Of a stretch of 56,490 nucleotides of DNA, positions 43,388-52,212 are shown piece by piece (position 1 is the first letter of the stretch; each line of letters begins with the position of its first letter). The notes beneath the pieces were generated by a model. That model worked only from the letters and a program-made list of their open reading frames with translations, was not told the DNA's origin and made no database searches. The DNA lies in contig CAAGLF010000009.1 of the NCBI GenBank assembly GCA_900770705.1, forward strand, positions 1 through 56,490, read 5' to 3'. Source of the DNA: Bacteroidaceae bacterium. Its GTDB lineage: Bacteria; Bacteroidota; Bacteroidia; Bacteroidales; Bacteroidaceae. Position numbers and translations under genes: made by a program.

Positions 43388-44398
43388 TTATCCGTTCACC
43401 TTAGCCATATGTGCAATGAGCTCGAGCACCTTGTTGGAGTAGCCAATCTCATTGTCGTACCAGGAAACTACCTTCACGAAAGTGTCTGTCAAGGCGATAC
43501 CAGCCTTGGCATCGAAGATAGAAGTGCGGGTGTCGCCGAGGAAGTCGCTGGATACAACAGCATCTTCCGTGTAGCCCAGCACGCCTTTCAGTTCGCCTTC
43601 ACTGGCTTCCTTCATTGCTGCGCAGATTTCTGCATAGGTAGCGGGCTTGGCAAGGTTAACGGTGAGGTCAACCACCGAAACATCCAAAGTAGGAACGCGC
43701 ATAGACATACCAGTGAGCTTACCATTGAGTTCGGGAATCACCTTACCTACAGCCTTGGCGGCACCAGTGGAGGAAGGAATGATGTTTCCGCTGGCAGCAC
43801 GGCCACCACGCCAGTCTTTCATCGAAGGACCGTCAACGGTCTTCTGAGTTGCAGTGGTGGAGTGAACGGTGGTCATCAAGCCGTCCGTGATTCCAAACTT
43901 GTCGTGCAGCACCTTGGCAACGGGAGCCAAGCAGTTGGTGGTGCAGGAGGCGTTGGAAACGAACTGGGTGCCCTTCACGTACTTGTCGAAGTTCACACCG
44001 CAAACGAACATAGGCGTGTCGTCCTTGGAAGGTGCGGACATAACCACATACTTGGCACCTGCTTCGATGTGAGCCTGAGCTTTTTCCTTCGTCAAGAAGA
44101 GACCAGTGGACTCAACTACGTATTCTGCCTCAACTTCGTTCCACTTCAAATCTGCCGGGTTGCGCTCAGCAGTTACGCGGATTTCCTTACCGTTTACGAT
44201 GAGCTTGCTGTTTTCAACGTCAGCCTCGATAGTTCCTTCGAACTGTCCGTGCATAGTGTCGTACTTCAGCATATAAGCCAAGTAATCTACGGGGCAGAGG
44301 TCGTTGATACCTACAATCTGAATGTCGCTGCGGTTCTGAGCGGCGCGGAATACGAAACGGCCGATACGACCGAAACCGTTAATACCTACTTTGATCAT
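43388..44398 (-). CDS. gapA: Glyceraldehyde-3-phosphate dehydrogenase
   Basis: A 336-aa glycolytic enzyme, type I GAPDH. The NAD site is IKVGINGFGRIGRFVFRAAQ, the catalytic cysteine lies in SNASCTTNCLAP, and the phosphate-binding region and C-terminus (SWYDNEIGYSNKVLEL) are intact. I chose ATG 44398; the longer frame runs through the promoter region and has no family match. Codon choice is visibly less GC-biased than in neighbours, as expected for a highly expressed gene. It is divergent from mscL. Confidence 0.96.
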   Translation of the reverse strand: MIKVGINGFGRIGRFVFRAAQNRSDIQIVGINDLCPVDYLAYMLKYDTMHGQFEGTIEADVENSKLIVNGKEIRVTAERNPADLKWNEVEAEYVVESTGLFLTKEKAQAHIEAGAKYVVMSAPSKDDTPMFVCGVNFDKYVKGTQFVSNASCTTNCLAPVAKVLHDKFGITDGLMTTVHSTTATQKTVDGPSMKDWRGGRAASGNIIPSSTGAAKAVGKVIPELNGKLTGMSMRVPTLDVSVVDLTVNLAKPATYAEICAAMKEASEGELKGVLGYTEDAVVSSDFLGDTRTSIFDAKAGIALTDTFVKVVSWYDNEIGYSNKVLELIAHMAKVNG

Positions 44399-44513
44399 AA
44401 TTTTAGTTATTAAAAAGGTTTGTTTTATGGTTTCTGAGGTTGGAAAAACAGGAAATCCGAACTTCGGAGCGTTTTTTCGGGCTTGAAGAAGCAGTTTTTC
44501 CCTTTTTCCGGCG

Positions 44514-44541
44514 CAAAAATACGAAATCATTTTTATTTTTG
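44514..44541. promoter_or_regulatory. Back-to-back -7 boxes between gapA and mscL
   Basis: TATTTTTG occurs on the + strand at 44534-44541 (toward mscL) and on the - strand at 44514-44521 (toward gapA), only 12 bp apart. Neither has a good TTTG at the standard 19 bp. The two promoters would overlap and may compete. The GGGCTTGAAG word near 44479 recalls the hairpin family. Confidence 0.5.
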
Positions 44542-44573
44542 CACGCAAAACAACCAACAAATTACTTATACTT

Positions 44574-44996
44574 ATGGCAAAATCCACATTTTTTCAGGAC
44601 TTCAAGGCTTTCGCCGTGAAAGGCAACGCCATTGATATGGCTGTCGGTGTGATTATCGGCGGTGCTTTTGGCAAAATCGTATCTTCCATTGTCAACGACT
44701 TGATTATGCCGCCCATCGGCTGGCTGATCGGCGGTGTAGACTTCAAGGATCTGGCAATAGAGTTGCCAGGCAACCCGCTGAACGAGGCTGCCGAGCCCGT
44801 AAAAATCACTTACGGCAATTTCCTGCAGACTACCCTGGACTTCCTCATCATTGCCTTCTGCGTATTTCTCCTCGTGCGTATGATAATGAAGCTGACGAAG
44901 AAGAAAGAGGAGGAAAAACCGGCTGCTCCCCCTGCGCCCTCGAAGGAAGAAGTGCTACTCACGGAGATACGCGACCTCTTGAAGGAGAAAAAATAA
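44574..44996 (+). CDS. mscL: Large-conductance mechanosensitive channel
   Basis: A 140-aa inner-membrane channel that opens under hypo-osmotic tension. The N-terminal amphipathic helix and first membrane helix are FKAFAVKGNAIDMAVGVIIGGAFGK in outline. The second helix is TLDFLIIAFCVFLLVRMI, followed by a charged C-terminal bundle (LTKKKEEEKPAAPPAPSKEE). Length is normal. It is a single gene with its own terminator. Confidence 0.95.
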   Translation: MAKSTFFQDFKAFAVKGNAIDMAVGVIIGGAFGKIVSSIVNDLIMPPIGWLIGGVDFKDLAIELPGNPLNEAAEPVKITYGNFLQTTLDFLIIAFCVFLLVRMIMKLTKKKEEEKPAAPPAPSKEEVLLTEIRDLLKEKK

Positions 44997-45039
44997 ACAG
45001 CTACAAAGTTGGTAATCAATACAAAGTAGTAATATATTG

Positions 45040-45080
45040 AAAGTTCCGCTGTAAGAAGAATTTCTTCGGCGGAACTTTTT
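45040..45080 (+). terminator. mscL terminator
   Basis: AAAGTTCCGC (45040-45049) pairs with GCGGAACTTT (45069-45078), with an inner AGAAGAA/TTCTTC stem, and is followed by T. The remaining gap 45081-45461 holds no recognised element. Confidence 0.85.
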
Positions 45081-45461
45081 CTTTGCCGCGCTTCAAAGAC
45101 CTTGCAGCACAATTGTCTGGCAGTTTTCAGCGGCCGAAGGAGCTTTTTCTGGCTTTTTACGTATTTTTACAGCTACAGAGGGCCTGCAGCGGCAGGTCGT
45201 ATGGTGTTATTCCACCTTATTATTTACAATAGCGTTTGCTATTTATTCTATTGACGTTCCGAAACTTGGACGTAGAAGAACTATAAAAAGGAATATAGTG
45301 AACATCCGTGTGTCTTACGCGGGCGTCCCTTGTCTTCTTATAGTGGGTCTGGACAAGTAACTGGAACGTGGACAAGCGATTGTCTGCGTTCCGGGTACTT
45401 GCAGCCCGACCTTTGTTATTTAGGTGCGATGGCAGACGCGCCTATCAGCTTTCTTAGTTTT

Positions 45462-45740
45462 ATGACTACCCATCTCATTCCTCCGGTTTCGTCCGGACGA
45501 AACAGTTCTGTCGTATCTGCGAGTCGAACAAGGCTTTCCAATATGGAAGCCCTGCGACTGCTTGCGATGTTCCTGGTCTTGGCGGTTCACGCCAACAACT
45601 TAAGCCTGGGCCGGCCCACAGTCGAGGCTGCAGTCGAGGCACCCCTTGCAACTTTCACCCGGATGTTTCTACAGCAAGCCTGCATAGTCTGCGTAGACGT
45701 GTTCGTATTGATTTCCGGCGGAAGCAGCAGTCCCGACTAA
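45462..45740 (+). pseudogene. Acyltransferase 3 family N-terminal fragment
   Basis: A 92-codon remnant. SRTRLSNMEALRLLAMFLVL, AVHANNLSLG and CIVCVDVFVLISG correspond to the first two membrane helices and the catalytic-His region of acyltransferase-3 (O-acetyltransferase) proteins, which normally have ~350 aa and ~10 helices. The frame ends with GSSSPD right after the second helix, and the rest is absent. A hairpin-family element begins 62 bp downstream. Truncation by deletion is most likely; expression is doubtful. Confidence 0.78.
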
Positions 45741-45802
45741 AAGCCGGCTCAGGCGGCCCGCAGCTATGTACGCAGCGCCTCCAGCGTACAAAGGCGAAAC
45801 TA

Positions 45803-45874
45803 CCTGGGCGAAAGAAAAAATTTCTGCGGCGTTAGGAAAAACTTTCGCCGCAGAAGTTTTTTCTTTCGCCCAGG
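45803..45874. repeat. Long hairpin-family element before guaA
   Basis: The outer arms 45803-45820 and 45857-45874 are perfectly complementary over 18 bp (CCTGGGCGAAAGAAAAAA). The inner arms TTTCTGCGGCG (45821-45831) and CGCCGCAGAAG (45846-45856) continue the stem with one G-T wobble, giving a 29-bp arm around a 14-nt loop. The inner word is identical to that at 18020 while the outer arm differs, yet both sides match. It lies 67 bp before the guaA -7 box. Confidence 0.85.
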
Positions 45875-45940
45875 AAGTTTTGGCAAGCTGCGCCCTGCGC
45901 TTTCGTAGCGCAGAAGAGGGACACATTCAAATAAAAGTAT

Positions 45941-45948
45941 TATTTTTG
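45941..45948 (+). promoter_or_regulatory. Probable -7 box of guaA
   Basis: TATTTTTG lies 26 bp before the guaA ATG. No good -33 TTTG is present at 19 bp, so only half of the consensus is met. Confidence 0.5.
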
Positions 45949-45974
45949 CAGGCGTAACACGTTTTTTCCCTTTT

Positions 45975-47528
45975 ATGCAACAAAAAATCATCATTCTCGA
46001 CTTCGGTTCGCAAACCACGCAGCTGATCGGCCGCCGCGTACGCGAACTGGACACTTTCTGCGAGATTCTACCTTACAACAAGTTTCCTCACGACGATCCG
46101 TCCGTGATAGGTGTCATTCTGAGCGGTTCGCCCTACAGCGTGTACGACCCCGAGGCGTTCACGGTGGACCTTTCGCACATTCGCGGCCGTCTGCCGATTC
46201 TGGGTATCTGCTATGGTGCGCAATATATGGCACATACGAATGGCGGTAAGGTGGAGCCGGCCGCTTCGCGCGAATACGGACGCGCCCAACTCTGCGACTT
46301 CGAACACGACAATCCGCTCTTTGCCGGCTTTGAGGCCAACTCGCAAGTGTGGATGAGCCACGGCGATACCATCACGGCCATCCCCGAAGGGTTCCGCCGC
46401 ATTGCCTCGACCGACAAGGTGCGCTACGCCGCCTATCAGGCCGAGGGCGAGCCGCTGTGGGGCGTACAGTTCCACCCGGAAGTATTCCATTCCTTGCAGG
46501 GAGCGCTGCTACTGAAGAATTTCGTGGTCAACATCTGCGGCAGCCGTCAGGATTGGAGCGCGGCCTCCTTTGTAGACACCACAGTGGCCGAGCTGAAAGC
46601 CCAACTGGGCGACGACCGCGTCATTCTCGGTCTCAGCGGGGGTGTGGACAGTTCTGTAGCAGCCGTCTTGCTGCACCGCGCCATCGGCAACCGCCTCACC
46701 TGTATCTTCGTAGACCATGGTATGTTGCGCAAAAACGAATTCCGCGATGTGCTCCACGACTACGAGTGTCTCGGACTGAACGTAATCGGCGTCGATGCTT
46801 CGGAGAAATTCTTCCAGGAGTTGGCCGGCGTTACCGAACCGGAGCGCAAGCGCAAAATCATCGGCAAGGGCTTCATCGATGTGTTCGACGCAGAAGCGCA
46901 AAAAATCACCGACGCGAAATGGCTGGCACAAGGTACGATTTACCCCGACCGCATCGAAAGCCTCAACATCACGGGAAAGGTCATCAAGAGCCACCACAAC
47001 GTAGGCGGACTGCCCGAGAAAATGCACCTGCAGCTGTGTGAGCCGCTCAAGTGGCTCTTCAAGGACGAAGTGCGCCGCGTGGGACGCCAGCTCGGAATGC
47101 CCGAACACCTCATTTCCCGCCACCCCTTCCCCGGTCCCGGCCTGGCCGTACGTATTCTGGGGGATATCACGCCCGAAAAGGTGCGTATCCTGCAAGACGC
47201 CGACGACATCTTCATCCGCGGTCTGCGCGAGTGGAAAGTGAAGGACGCCAATGGCCACGAAGACAGCCTTTACAACCAGGTATGGCAGGCCGGTGTGGTA
47301 CTCCTGCCCATCAAGAGCGTGGGCGTAATGGGCGACGAGCGCACTTACGAACGTGCGGTAGCACTACGGGCCGTGACCTCTACAGACGCTATGACGGCAG
47401 ACTGGGCACACTTGCCCTACGAGTTTATGGCGAAAGTGTCCAACGAGATCATCAACCACGTGCGCGGCGTCAACCGCGTGTGCTACGACATTTCCTCGAA
47501 ACCGCCTTCGACCATCGAGTGGGAATAA
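45975..47528 (+). CDS. guaA: GMP synthase (glutamine-hydrolysing)
   Basis: A 517-aa two-domain enzyme converting XMP to GMP. The class I glutamine amidotransferase domain has PILGICYGAQYMAH (catalytic Cys) and GVQFHPEVFHS (His-Glu). The ATP-pyrophosphatase domain has the P-loop VILGLSGGVDSSVAAVLL. The C-terminal dimerisation domain ends with KPPSTIEWE, the conserved terminus. It is a single gene; the downstream gap holds a long inverted repeat. Confidence 0.97.
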   Translation: MQQKIIILDFGSQTTQLIGRRVRELDTFCEILPYNKFPHDDPSVIGVILSGSPYSVYDPEAFTVDLSHIRGRLPILGICYGAQYMAHTNGGKVEPAASREYGRAQLCDFEHDNPLFAGFEANSQVWMSHGDTITAIPEGFRRIASTDKVRYAAYQAEGEPLWGVQFHPEVFHSLQGALLLKNFVVNICGSRQDWSAASFVDTTVAELKAQLGDDRVILGLSGGVDSSVAAVLLHRAIGNRLTCIFVDHGMLRKNEFRDVLHDYECLGLNVIGVDASEKFFQELAGVTEPERKRKIIGKGFIDVFDAEAQKITDAKWLAQGTIYPDRIESLNITGKVIKSHHNVGGLPEKMHLQLCEPLKWLFKDEVRRVGRQLGMPEHLISRHPFPGPGLAVRILGDITPEKVRILQDADDIFIRGLREWKVKDANGHEDSLYNQVWQAGVVLLPIKSVGVMGDERTYERAVALRAVTSTDAMTADWAHLPYEFMAKVSNEIINHVRGVNRVCYDISSKPPSTIEWE

Positions 47529-47561
47529 GACGTTGACTTAACCCGCCATTCCGTCAGCGTA

Positions 47562-47668
47562 GGCAGTCAGGAATCAGGAGGCAGAAGCCGCCCCGCCTTA
47601 TATAGGCGCAGACAGCAGCGGGTATATCCGCCGGCAGCTTCACATCGTCCCCCTCATTCCTGACTGCC
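47562..47668. other. Spaced inverted repeat between guaA and the SpoU gene
   Basis: GGCAGTCAGGAAT (47562-47574) and ATTCCTGACTGCC (47656-47668) are perfectly complementary, separated by 81 bp. The flanks on both sides retain weaker complementarity (CCGTC about 47551 against GACGG about 47678), suggesting a longer original stem. It lies in the 191-bp gap, with no T-run after it. It may be a structured leader for the next gene or an old element. Confidence 0.55.
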
Positions 47669-47719
47669 GGTTATAGACGGACGGCGCAAGCCCCACGAAA
47701 CTCCCCTACCCCTCCTTCT

Positions 47720-48544
47720 ATGCCTGTTATTGAGATAAATTCGCTAAGCCATCCCGGCGTTGAGATTTTCTCCAGCCTGACAGAAGCGCAGCTCCGGAGC
47801 CGCGTGGAGCCGGAGAAAGGCCTGTTTATTGCCGAAAGTCCGAAAGTCATCCGCGTGGCACTCGATGCCGGCTACACGCCCGTAGCCCTGCTGTGCGAAC
47901 AGAAGCACCTGACGGGCGACGCAGCCGACATCCTGGAACGCTGCAGCGGCATTCCCGTCTACACCGGAGCGCGGGAGTTGCTCACACGGCTCACGGGATA
48001 CACCCTCACACGCGGTGTGCTCTGTGCTATGCGCCGTCCCGAACCGAAGTCCGTGGCCGAGGTGTGCCGCGGGGCAAGGCGGGTGGTAGTGGTGGACGGC
48101 GTAGTCGACACCACCAACATCGGCGCAATCTTCCGCTCGGCCGCTGCCCTTGGCATAGATGCCGTACTGCTGACACCCACCTCGTGCGACCCGCTCAACC
48201 GCAGGGCCGTACGTGTATCAATGGGCAGCGTGTTCTTGGTTCCGTGGACGTGGGTGGACAATATGCAGGCCCTGCGGGACATCGGCTTCCGCACCGCAGC
48301 AATGGCACTGACCGAGCAATCCATACCTATCGACGCCCCCGCACTCCGCAACGAGGAGCGGCTGGCCATCGTGATGGGAACGGAAGGCGACGGCCTCGCC
48401 CAACAGGTCATCGAGGAAGCCGACTACGTGGTACGCATACCGATGTCGCACGGTGTGGATTCCCTCAATGTGGCTGCGGCAGCCGCCGTTGCCTTTTGGG
48501 AATTGCGCGACAGGAAGCCCAACGAAAAAGGACAGACAGAATGA
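47720..48544 (+). CDS. TrmH/SpoU family RNA 2'-O-methyltransferase
   Basis: A 274-aa SPOUT methyltransferase acting on rRNA or tRNA ribose. The N-terminal substrate-binding part (GLFIAESPKVIRVALDAGYT) precedes the trefoil-knot domain with VVVDGVVDTTNIGAIFRSAA (motif 1), IVMGTEGDGLAQQ (motif 2) and IPMSHGVDSLNVAAAAAVAF (motif 3). The target nucleotide is unknown. Its stop overlaps the start of the next gene (ATGA), so they are co-translated. Confidence 0.92.
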   Translation: MPVIEINSLSHPGVEIFSSLTEAQLRSRVEPEKGLFIAESPKVIRVALDAGYTPVALLCEQKHLTGDAADILERCSGIPVYTGARELLTRLTGYTLTRGVLCAMRRPEPKSVAEVCRGARRVVVVDGVVDTTNIGAIFRSAAALGIDAVLLTPTSCDPLNRRAVRVSMGSVFLVPWTWVDNMQALRDIGFRTAAMALTEQSIPIDAPALRNEERLAIVMGTEGDGLAQQVIEEADYVVRIPMSHGVDSLNVAAAAAVAFWELRDRKPNEKGQTE

Positions 48545-49215
48545 TACACATTGAAATAGACCCTTCTTTCCGGAAAGTCTGCCCCGCCTTCGTGGGAGGC
48601 GCTGTCGAAGCCGAGGTACGCAACGGAGAAACGCCTCTCGCCCTTTGGCAGGAGGTGGAAAGTGCAGCAGAAAACCTGCGCAGGCAATTCTCGGCCGACA
48701 CGCTGAAACTCCGCAGCGGCATTGCCGCCACACGAGCAGCCTACAAAGTCGCCGGGAAAGCCCCCAGCCGGTACCGTCCGGCCTGTGAACAGCTGGCGCG
48801 CAGGGTCATACAGGGAAAAGACCTGTACAGCGTAGACCTGCTCGTGGACTTGGGCAACCTCGTCTCGCTGGTCAGCGGATATTCCACGGGAGCACTCGAC
48901 GCCAACGCCATCGAAGGCGGCCGGCTCTGCCTCGGTATCGGACACGCCGACGAACCCTACGAGGGTATTGGTCGCGGCAGGTTGAATATCGAATCGCTAC
49001 CCGTTTATCGCGACGCACTGGGCGGCGTGGCCACTCCCACAAGCGACAGCACGCGCACTATGCTCTCCTCCTCCACGCGCCGACTCCTCTTGCTGGTCAA
49101 CGGCTACGATGGCCGCCGCGAAGCCGTGGAGCAAGCACTGCGGCTGACTCAGGAGCTGCTGACACGCTTTGCCGCGTCCGATGGAGGCCGGTATTGGCTC
49201 TTCGGAGCAGAATAA
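48541..49215 (+). CDS. B3/B4 tRNA-binding-domain protein
   Basis: A 224-aa stand-alone B3/B4 domain, the fold used as editing domain in PheRS beta. PSRYRPACEQLARRVIQGKD and VDLLVDLGNLVSLVSGYSTG are characteristic. Stand-alone members are suspected of hydrolysing mischarged aminoacyl-tRNAs or free metabolites, without firm proof. It overlaps the SpoU gene by 4 bp. It is followed by a long palindrome acting as the convergent boundary with glgP. Confidence 0.88.
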   Translation: MIHIEIDPSFRKVCPAFVGGAVEAEVRNGETPLALWQEVESAAENLRRQFSADTLKLRSGIAATRAAYKVAGKAPSRYRPACEQLARRVIQGKDLYSVDLLVDLGNLVSLVSGYSTGALDANAIEGGRLCLGIGHADEPYEGIGRGRLNIESLPVYRDALGGVATPTSDSTRTMLSSSTRRLLLLVNGYDGRREAVEQALRLTQELLTRFAASDGGRYWLFGAE

Positions 49216-49266
49216 GCAAATGCCCACATCCATTCGTAACCCCGAATGCCTATCTACGTGAAACTA

Positions 49267-49317
49267 CAAGGGCGGAAAAAAGAATTACTGCGGCAGTAAT
49301 TCTTTTTTCCGCCCTTG
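49267..49317. terminator. Perfect 51-bp palindrome between convergent genes
   Basis: The arms 49267-49291 and 49293-49317 are perfectly complementary over 25 bp around a single central G. The stem has CAAGGGCGGAAAAAAG, then AATTACTGC. It lies between the B3/4 gene (+) and glgP (-), with T-tracts on either strand (GAAGTTTTTTC follows on +). By layout it belongs to the hairpin family, but the outer arm (GGGCGGAAAA) differs from other copies while remaining self-complementary. Confidence 0.85.
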
Positions 49318-49496
49318 AAGTTTTTTCTATCGCGGCTGAAGGAAAATCCTCGACGGCCGCCACTGCCGCTTATCAGCACCAAAGGGCAAAACAGCGACGA
49401 ACTACGGCCTTTTTTATGAGTAGAAATCGGGCGAAACGCAGCATTTTGCATTTCGCCCGACCATTCAGATTACTCTTCTTGTTTTTCAGCAGTTTC

Positions 49497-52127
49497 CTAT
49501 ACGAACCAACGTACGTATGCGAAGTCCTGACGATAAGGCAACTGCTTGCTCTTCGGATACATACGGTATGCCACGCGGAAGGAACCGGCGATATCGATGC
49601 TTGCCGTGAGGCTGAAGGTGTACAGATTGCCTTCGTGGCCCGTCACCTTGAGGGGGAACGTGCGATAAACTTCGTCGTGTCCGTCAACAGAGGTGAGGAA
49701 TACCAGCTCAATGCCTATGGCATCGTCGAGTCCCTGCTCGTCAACGATGTGAGTGACGGTGAATTCAGTTCCGCTCACGAGGTTACCGTTCATCAGGTTC
49801 TCGCTACGCTCGCTGCTGACTACACGTATGCTGTCCCAACGCTCTGCCACGCTTTCCTTCCACTGCGCGATCTCCTTGGCCAGACGGTAGTTATCGGCGG
49901 CAAGCAGCTTATAACGGGCAGCTTCCTTATTATAGAAGCGATCGTAGTAGTCGTCAAGCTGACGCTTCATCGTATAGTGGGGAGCCACTTGTGCGATGGA
50001 GTTCTTCACAGTCTTGACCCAAGCGGAAGAATATCCCTGCGGGCCACGAGCGTAGTACAGAGGAATGATTTCCTGCTCCAGCATAGAGTAGATGGTAGAA
50101 GCGTCGAGCTTGTCCTGATGATCCTGGTTCTGATACGTACGCTTGTCGGTCAATGCCCATCCGGCACCGGGACGATAACCTTCGTACCACCAGCCGTCGA
50201 GCACGCTCAGATTTACTACACCGTTCATCAGCGCCTTCTCACCGGAAGTACCGCTGGCCTCCAGAGGACGCGTCGGAGTATTCATCCAAATGTCCACACC
50301 ACTTACGAGTCGGCGTGCCAACTCCATATCGTAGTTCTCAAGGAAGATAATTTTTCCGATAAACTCGGGGCGCTGGGATATCTCATAAATCTTCTTGATG
50401 AGCCCCTGGCCGGCACCATCGGCGGGATGCGCCTTTCCAGCAAAGAGGAACTGCACAGGATAGTCGGGATTGTTGACAATCTTGGCCAGACGGTCGAGGT
50501 CGGAGAAGAGCAAGTGGGCACGCTTATAGGTGGCAAAGCGACGTGCAAAGCCAATGAGGAGCGCGTTGGGGTTGATCTTGTTGAGCAGACTTACAACACG
50601 GCTGGGATTTCCTTGGTTCTTCAACCAGCTTTCGCGGAAACGGCCGCGGATATATTCGATGAGCTTCGTCTTGAGAGCCACACGGGTTTTCCAAACCTCC
50701 TCATCACTCACTTCGTAAATGCGCTCCCAAATGGAGGCATTGCTCTGGTCGCCCATGAAGTCTTTGCCGAAGTGCTTCACGTAGAGCTCCTTCCACTCAT
50801 TGGCGGCCCATGTCGGGAAGTGAACGCCGTTGGTCACGTAGCCAACGTGGCTTTCGTCGGGATTTGTGTTGTAAACCTCCATATACTCGTCGTGAGTCAG
50901 GATAGAATGTTCGCGGTGGTGAACATCAGGCATATAGCCCGGCCAAATACCCTTGAACATCTGCTGCGAAACCTTGCCGTGCAACCAGCTTACGCCGTTG
51001 ACCTCCTGGCAGGTCTTGCAGAGGAAGGTGCTCATACAGAACTTTTCGTTCTTGTCTTCGGGGTTGGTGCGGCCGAGACCCATAAAGTCGTCCCAGGAAA
51101 TGCCGAGCTTGGCAGGCACGCCGCCCAAGTATTTTCCGAAGAGGCCTTCTTCGAAATAGTCGTGGCCGGCGGGCACGGGAGTGTGCACGGTGTAGAGCGA
51201 GGAGGCGCGGACAAGTTCGAGAGCCTCGGTGAAGGACATACCTTCTGCCACATAGTCGATGAGGCGCTGTACGTTGCAGAGTGCAGCGTGACCTTCGTTG
51301 CAGTGATATACATCCTTCTTAATGCCGAGTTTCTGGAGCATAAGCATACCTCCGATACCGAGGAGATATTCCTGCTTGATACGGTTCTCCCAATCGCCAC
51401 CGTACAAAGCGTGCGTAATGCGGCGGTCGAACTCGGAGTTCATATCATTGTCTGTGTCGAGCAGGTAGAGCGCAATGCGTCCCACGTTGACACGCCAAAC
51501 GCAGGCGTGTACCTGATAGTTCGGGAAGGGCACATCGACAACCACCTGATTGCCGTCAGCATCGAGTACACGCTCGATAGGCAGATGGTCGAAGTCTTGT
51601 GCTTCGTAGTTGGCCACCTGCTGGCCATCCATTGAGAGTGTCTGGGTGAAATAGCCGTAACGGTAGAGGAAACCGACAGCCACCATATCAACATTACTGT
51701 CGGAAGCCTCCTTCAAATAGTCGCCGGCGAGAATGCCGAGACCGCCGGAGTAAATCTTCAGAATGTGGTTCAGACCATATTCCATACAGAAATAGGCCAC
51801 AGACGCACGCTTCTTGTTGGGGGTTTCGTCCATATAAGCGCGGAAGTGCTTGTAGACGGAATTCATACGTTCGATAAGTGCGCTGTCCTTGGAGAGTTCC
51901 TTGAGGCGCTCGTAGCTAATTTTGCTCAGGAGCTCAATCGGGTTTTTTTCGCACTTGCGCCAGAGCGTCTTGTCGAGGCTGCAGAAGAGGTCTGCGCCCT
52001 CTTGGTTCCACGTCCACCACAGGTTGTGTGCGATTTCGTCCAGTTTCTTCAAAGCCTCAGGTATGTGACTTTTTACCGTCACGTTTTTCCAGTTCGGCTG
52101 GTTGGAGTTACTTACTTTTACTTTCAT
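49497..52127 (-). CDS. Alpha-glucan (glycogen) phosphorylase
   Basis: An 876-aa GT35 phosphorylase of the short bacterial alpha-glucan type, releasing glucose-1-phosphate from glycogen. The N-terminal DUF3417-like region (AHNLWWTWNQEGADLF) is followed by the catalytic fold with YFCMEYGLNHILKIYSGGLG, YHCNEGHAAL and GFARRFATYKRAHLLFSD. The PLP-lysine region is at EASGTSGEKALMNGVVNLSV. The C-terminal ~110 residues form a beta-sandwich (FTVTHIVDEQGLDDAIGIEL). It follows the GT3 glycogen synthase by 86 bp, with a hairpin between them. Confidence 0.95.
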   Translation of the reverse strand: MKVKVSNSNQPNWKNVTVKSHIPEALKKLDEIAHNLWWTWNQEGADLFCSLDKTLWRKCEKNPIELLSKISYERLKELSKDSALIERMNSVYKHFRAYMDETPNKKRASVAYFCMEYGLNHILKIYSGGLGILAGDYLKEASDSNVDMVAVGFLYRYGYFTQTLSMDGQQVANYEAQDFDHLPIERVLDADGNQVVVDVPFPNYQVHACVWRVNVGRIALYLLDTDNDMNSEFDRRITHALYGGDWENRIKQEYLLGIGGMLMLQKLGIKKDVYHCNEGHAALCNVQRLIDYVAEGMSFTEALELVRASSLYTVHTPVPAGHDYFEEGLFGKYLGGVPAKLGISWDDFMGLGRTNPEDKNEKFCMSTFLCKTCQEVNGVSWLHGKVSQQMFKGIWPGYMPDVHHREHSILTHDEYMEVYNTNPDESHVGYVTNGVHFPTWAANEWKELYVKHFGKDFMGDQSNASIWERIYEVSDEEVWKTRVALKTKLIEYIRGRFRESWLKNQGNPSRVVSLLNKINPNALLIGFARRFATYKRAHLLFSDLDRLAKIVNNPDYPVQFLFAGKAHPADGAGQGLIKKIYEISQRPEFIGKIIFLENYDMELARRLVSGVDIWMNTPTRPLEASGTSGEKALMNGVVNLSVLDGWWYEGYRPGAGWALTDKRTYQNQDHQDKLDASTIYSMLEQEIIPLYYARGPQGYSSAWVKTVKNSIAQVAPHYTMKRQLDDYYDRFYNKEAARYKLLAADNYRLAKEIAQWKESVAERWDSIRVVSSERSENLMNGNLVSGTEFTVTHIVDEQGLDDAIGIELVFLTSVDGHDEVYRTFPLKVTGHEGNLYTFSLTASIDIAGSFRVAYRMYPKSKQLPYRQDFAYVRWFV

Positions 52128-52170
52128 TGTTTAAGTATTGGGTTTTGTTGATTGAATTCTTATCGTTGCG

Positions 52171-52205
52171 GAAAGAAAAATTTCTGCGGCGAAAGTTTTT
52201 CTTTC
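52171..52205. repeat. Hairpin-family element between glycogen genes
   Basis: GAAAGAAAAA (52171-52180) pairs with TTTTTCTTTC (52196-52205). The inner TTTC-TGCGGC-GAAA continues the stem with one bulged G. It lies 8 bp after the glycogen synthase stop and 44 bp before the glgP start on the - strand, and could reduce read-through between the two genes. Confidence 0.72.
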
Positions 52206-52212
52206 AGGCCTA

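Noticed and set aside
49267..49317. Insertion sequence or transposon end
   Set aside because: It is a self-contained palindrome of 51 bp between convergent genes, without a transposase or target duplication; terminator function suffices.
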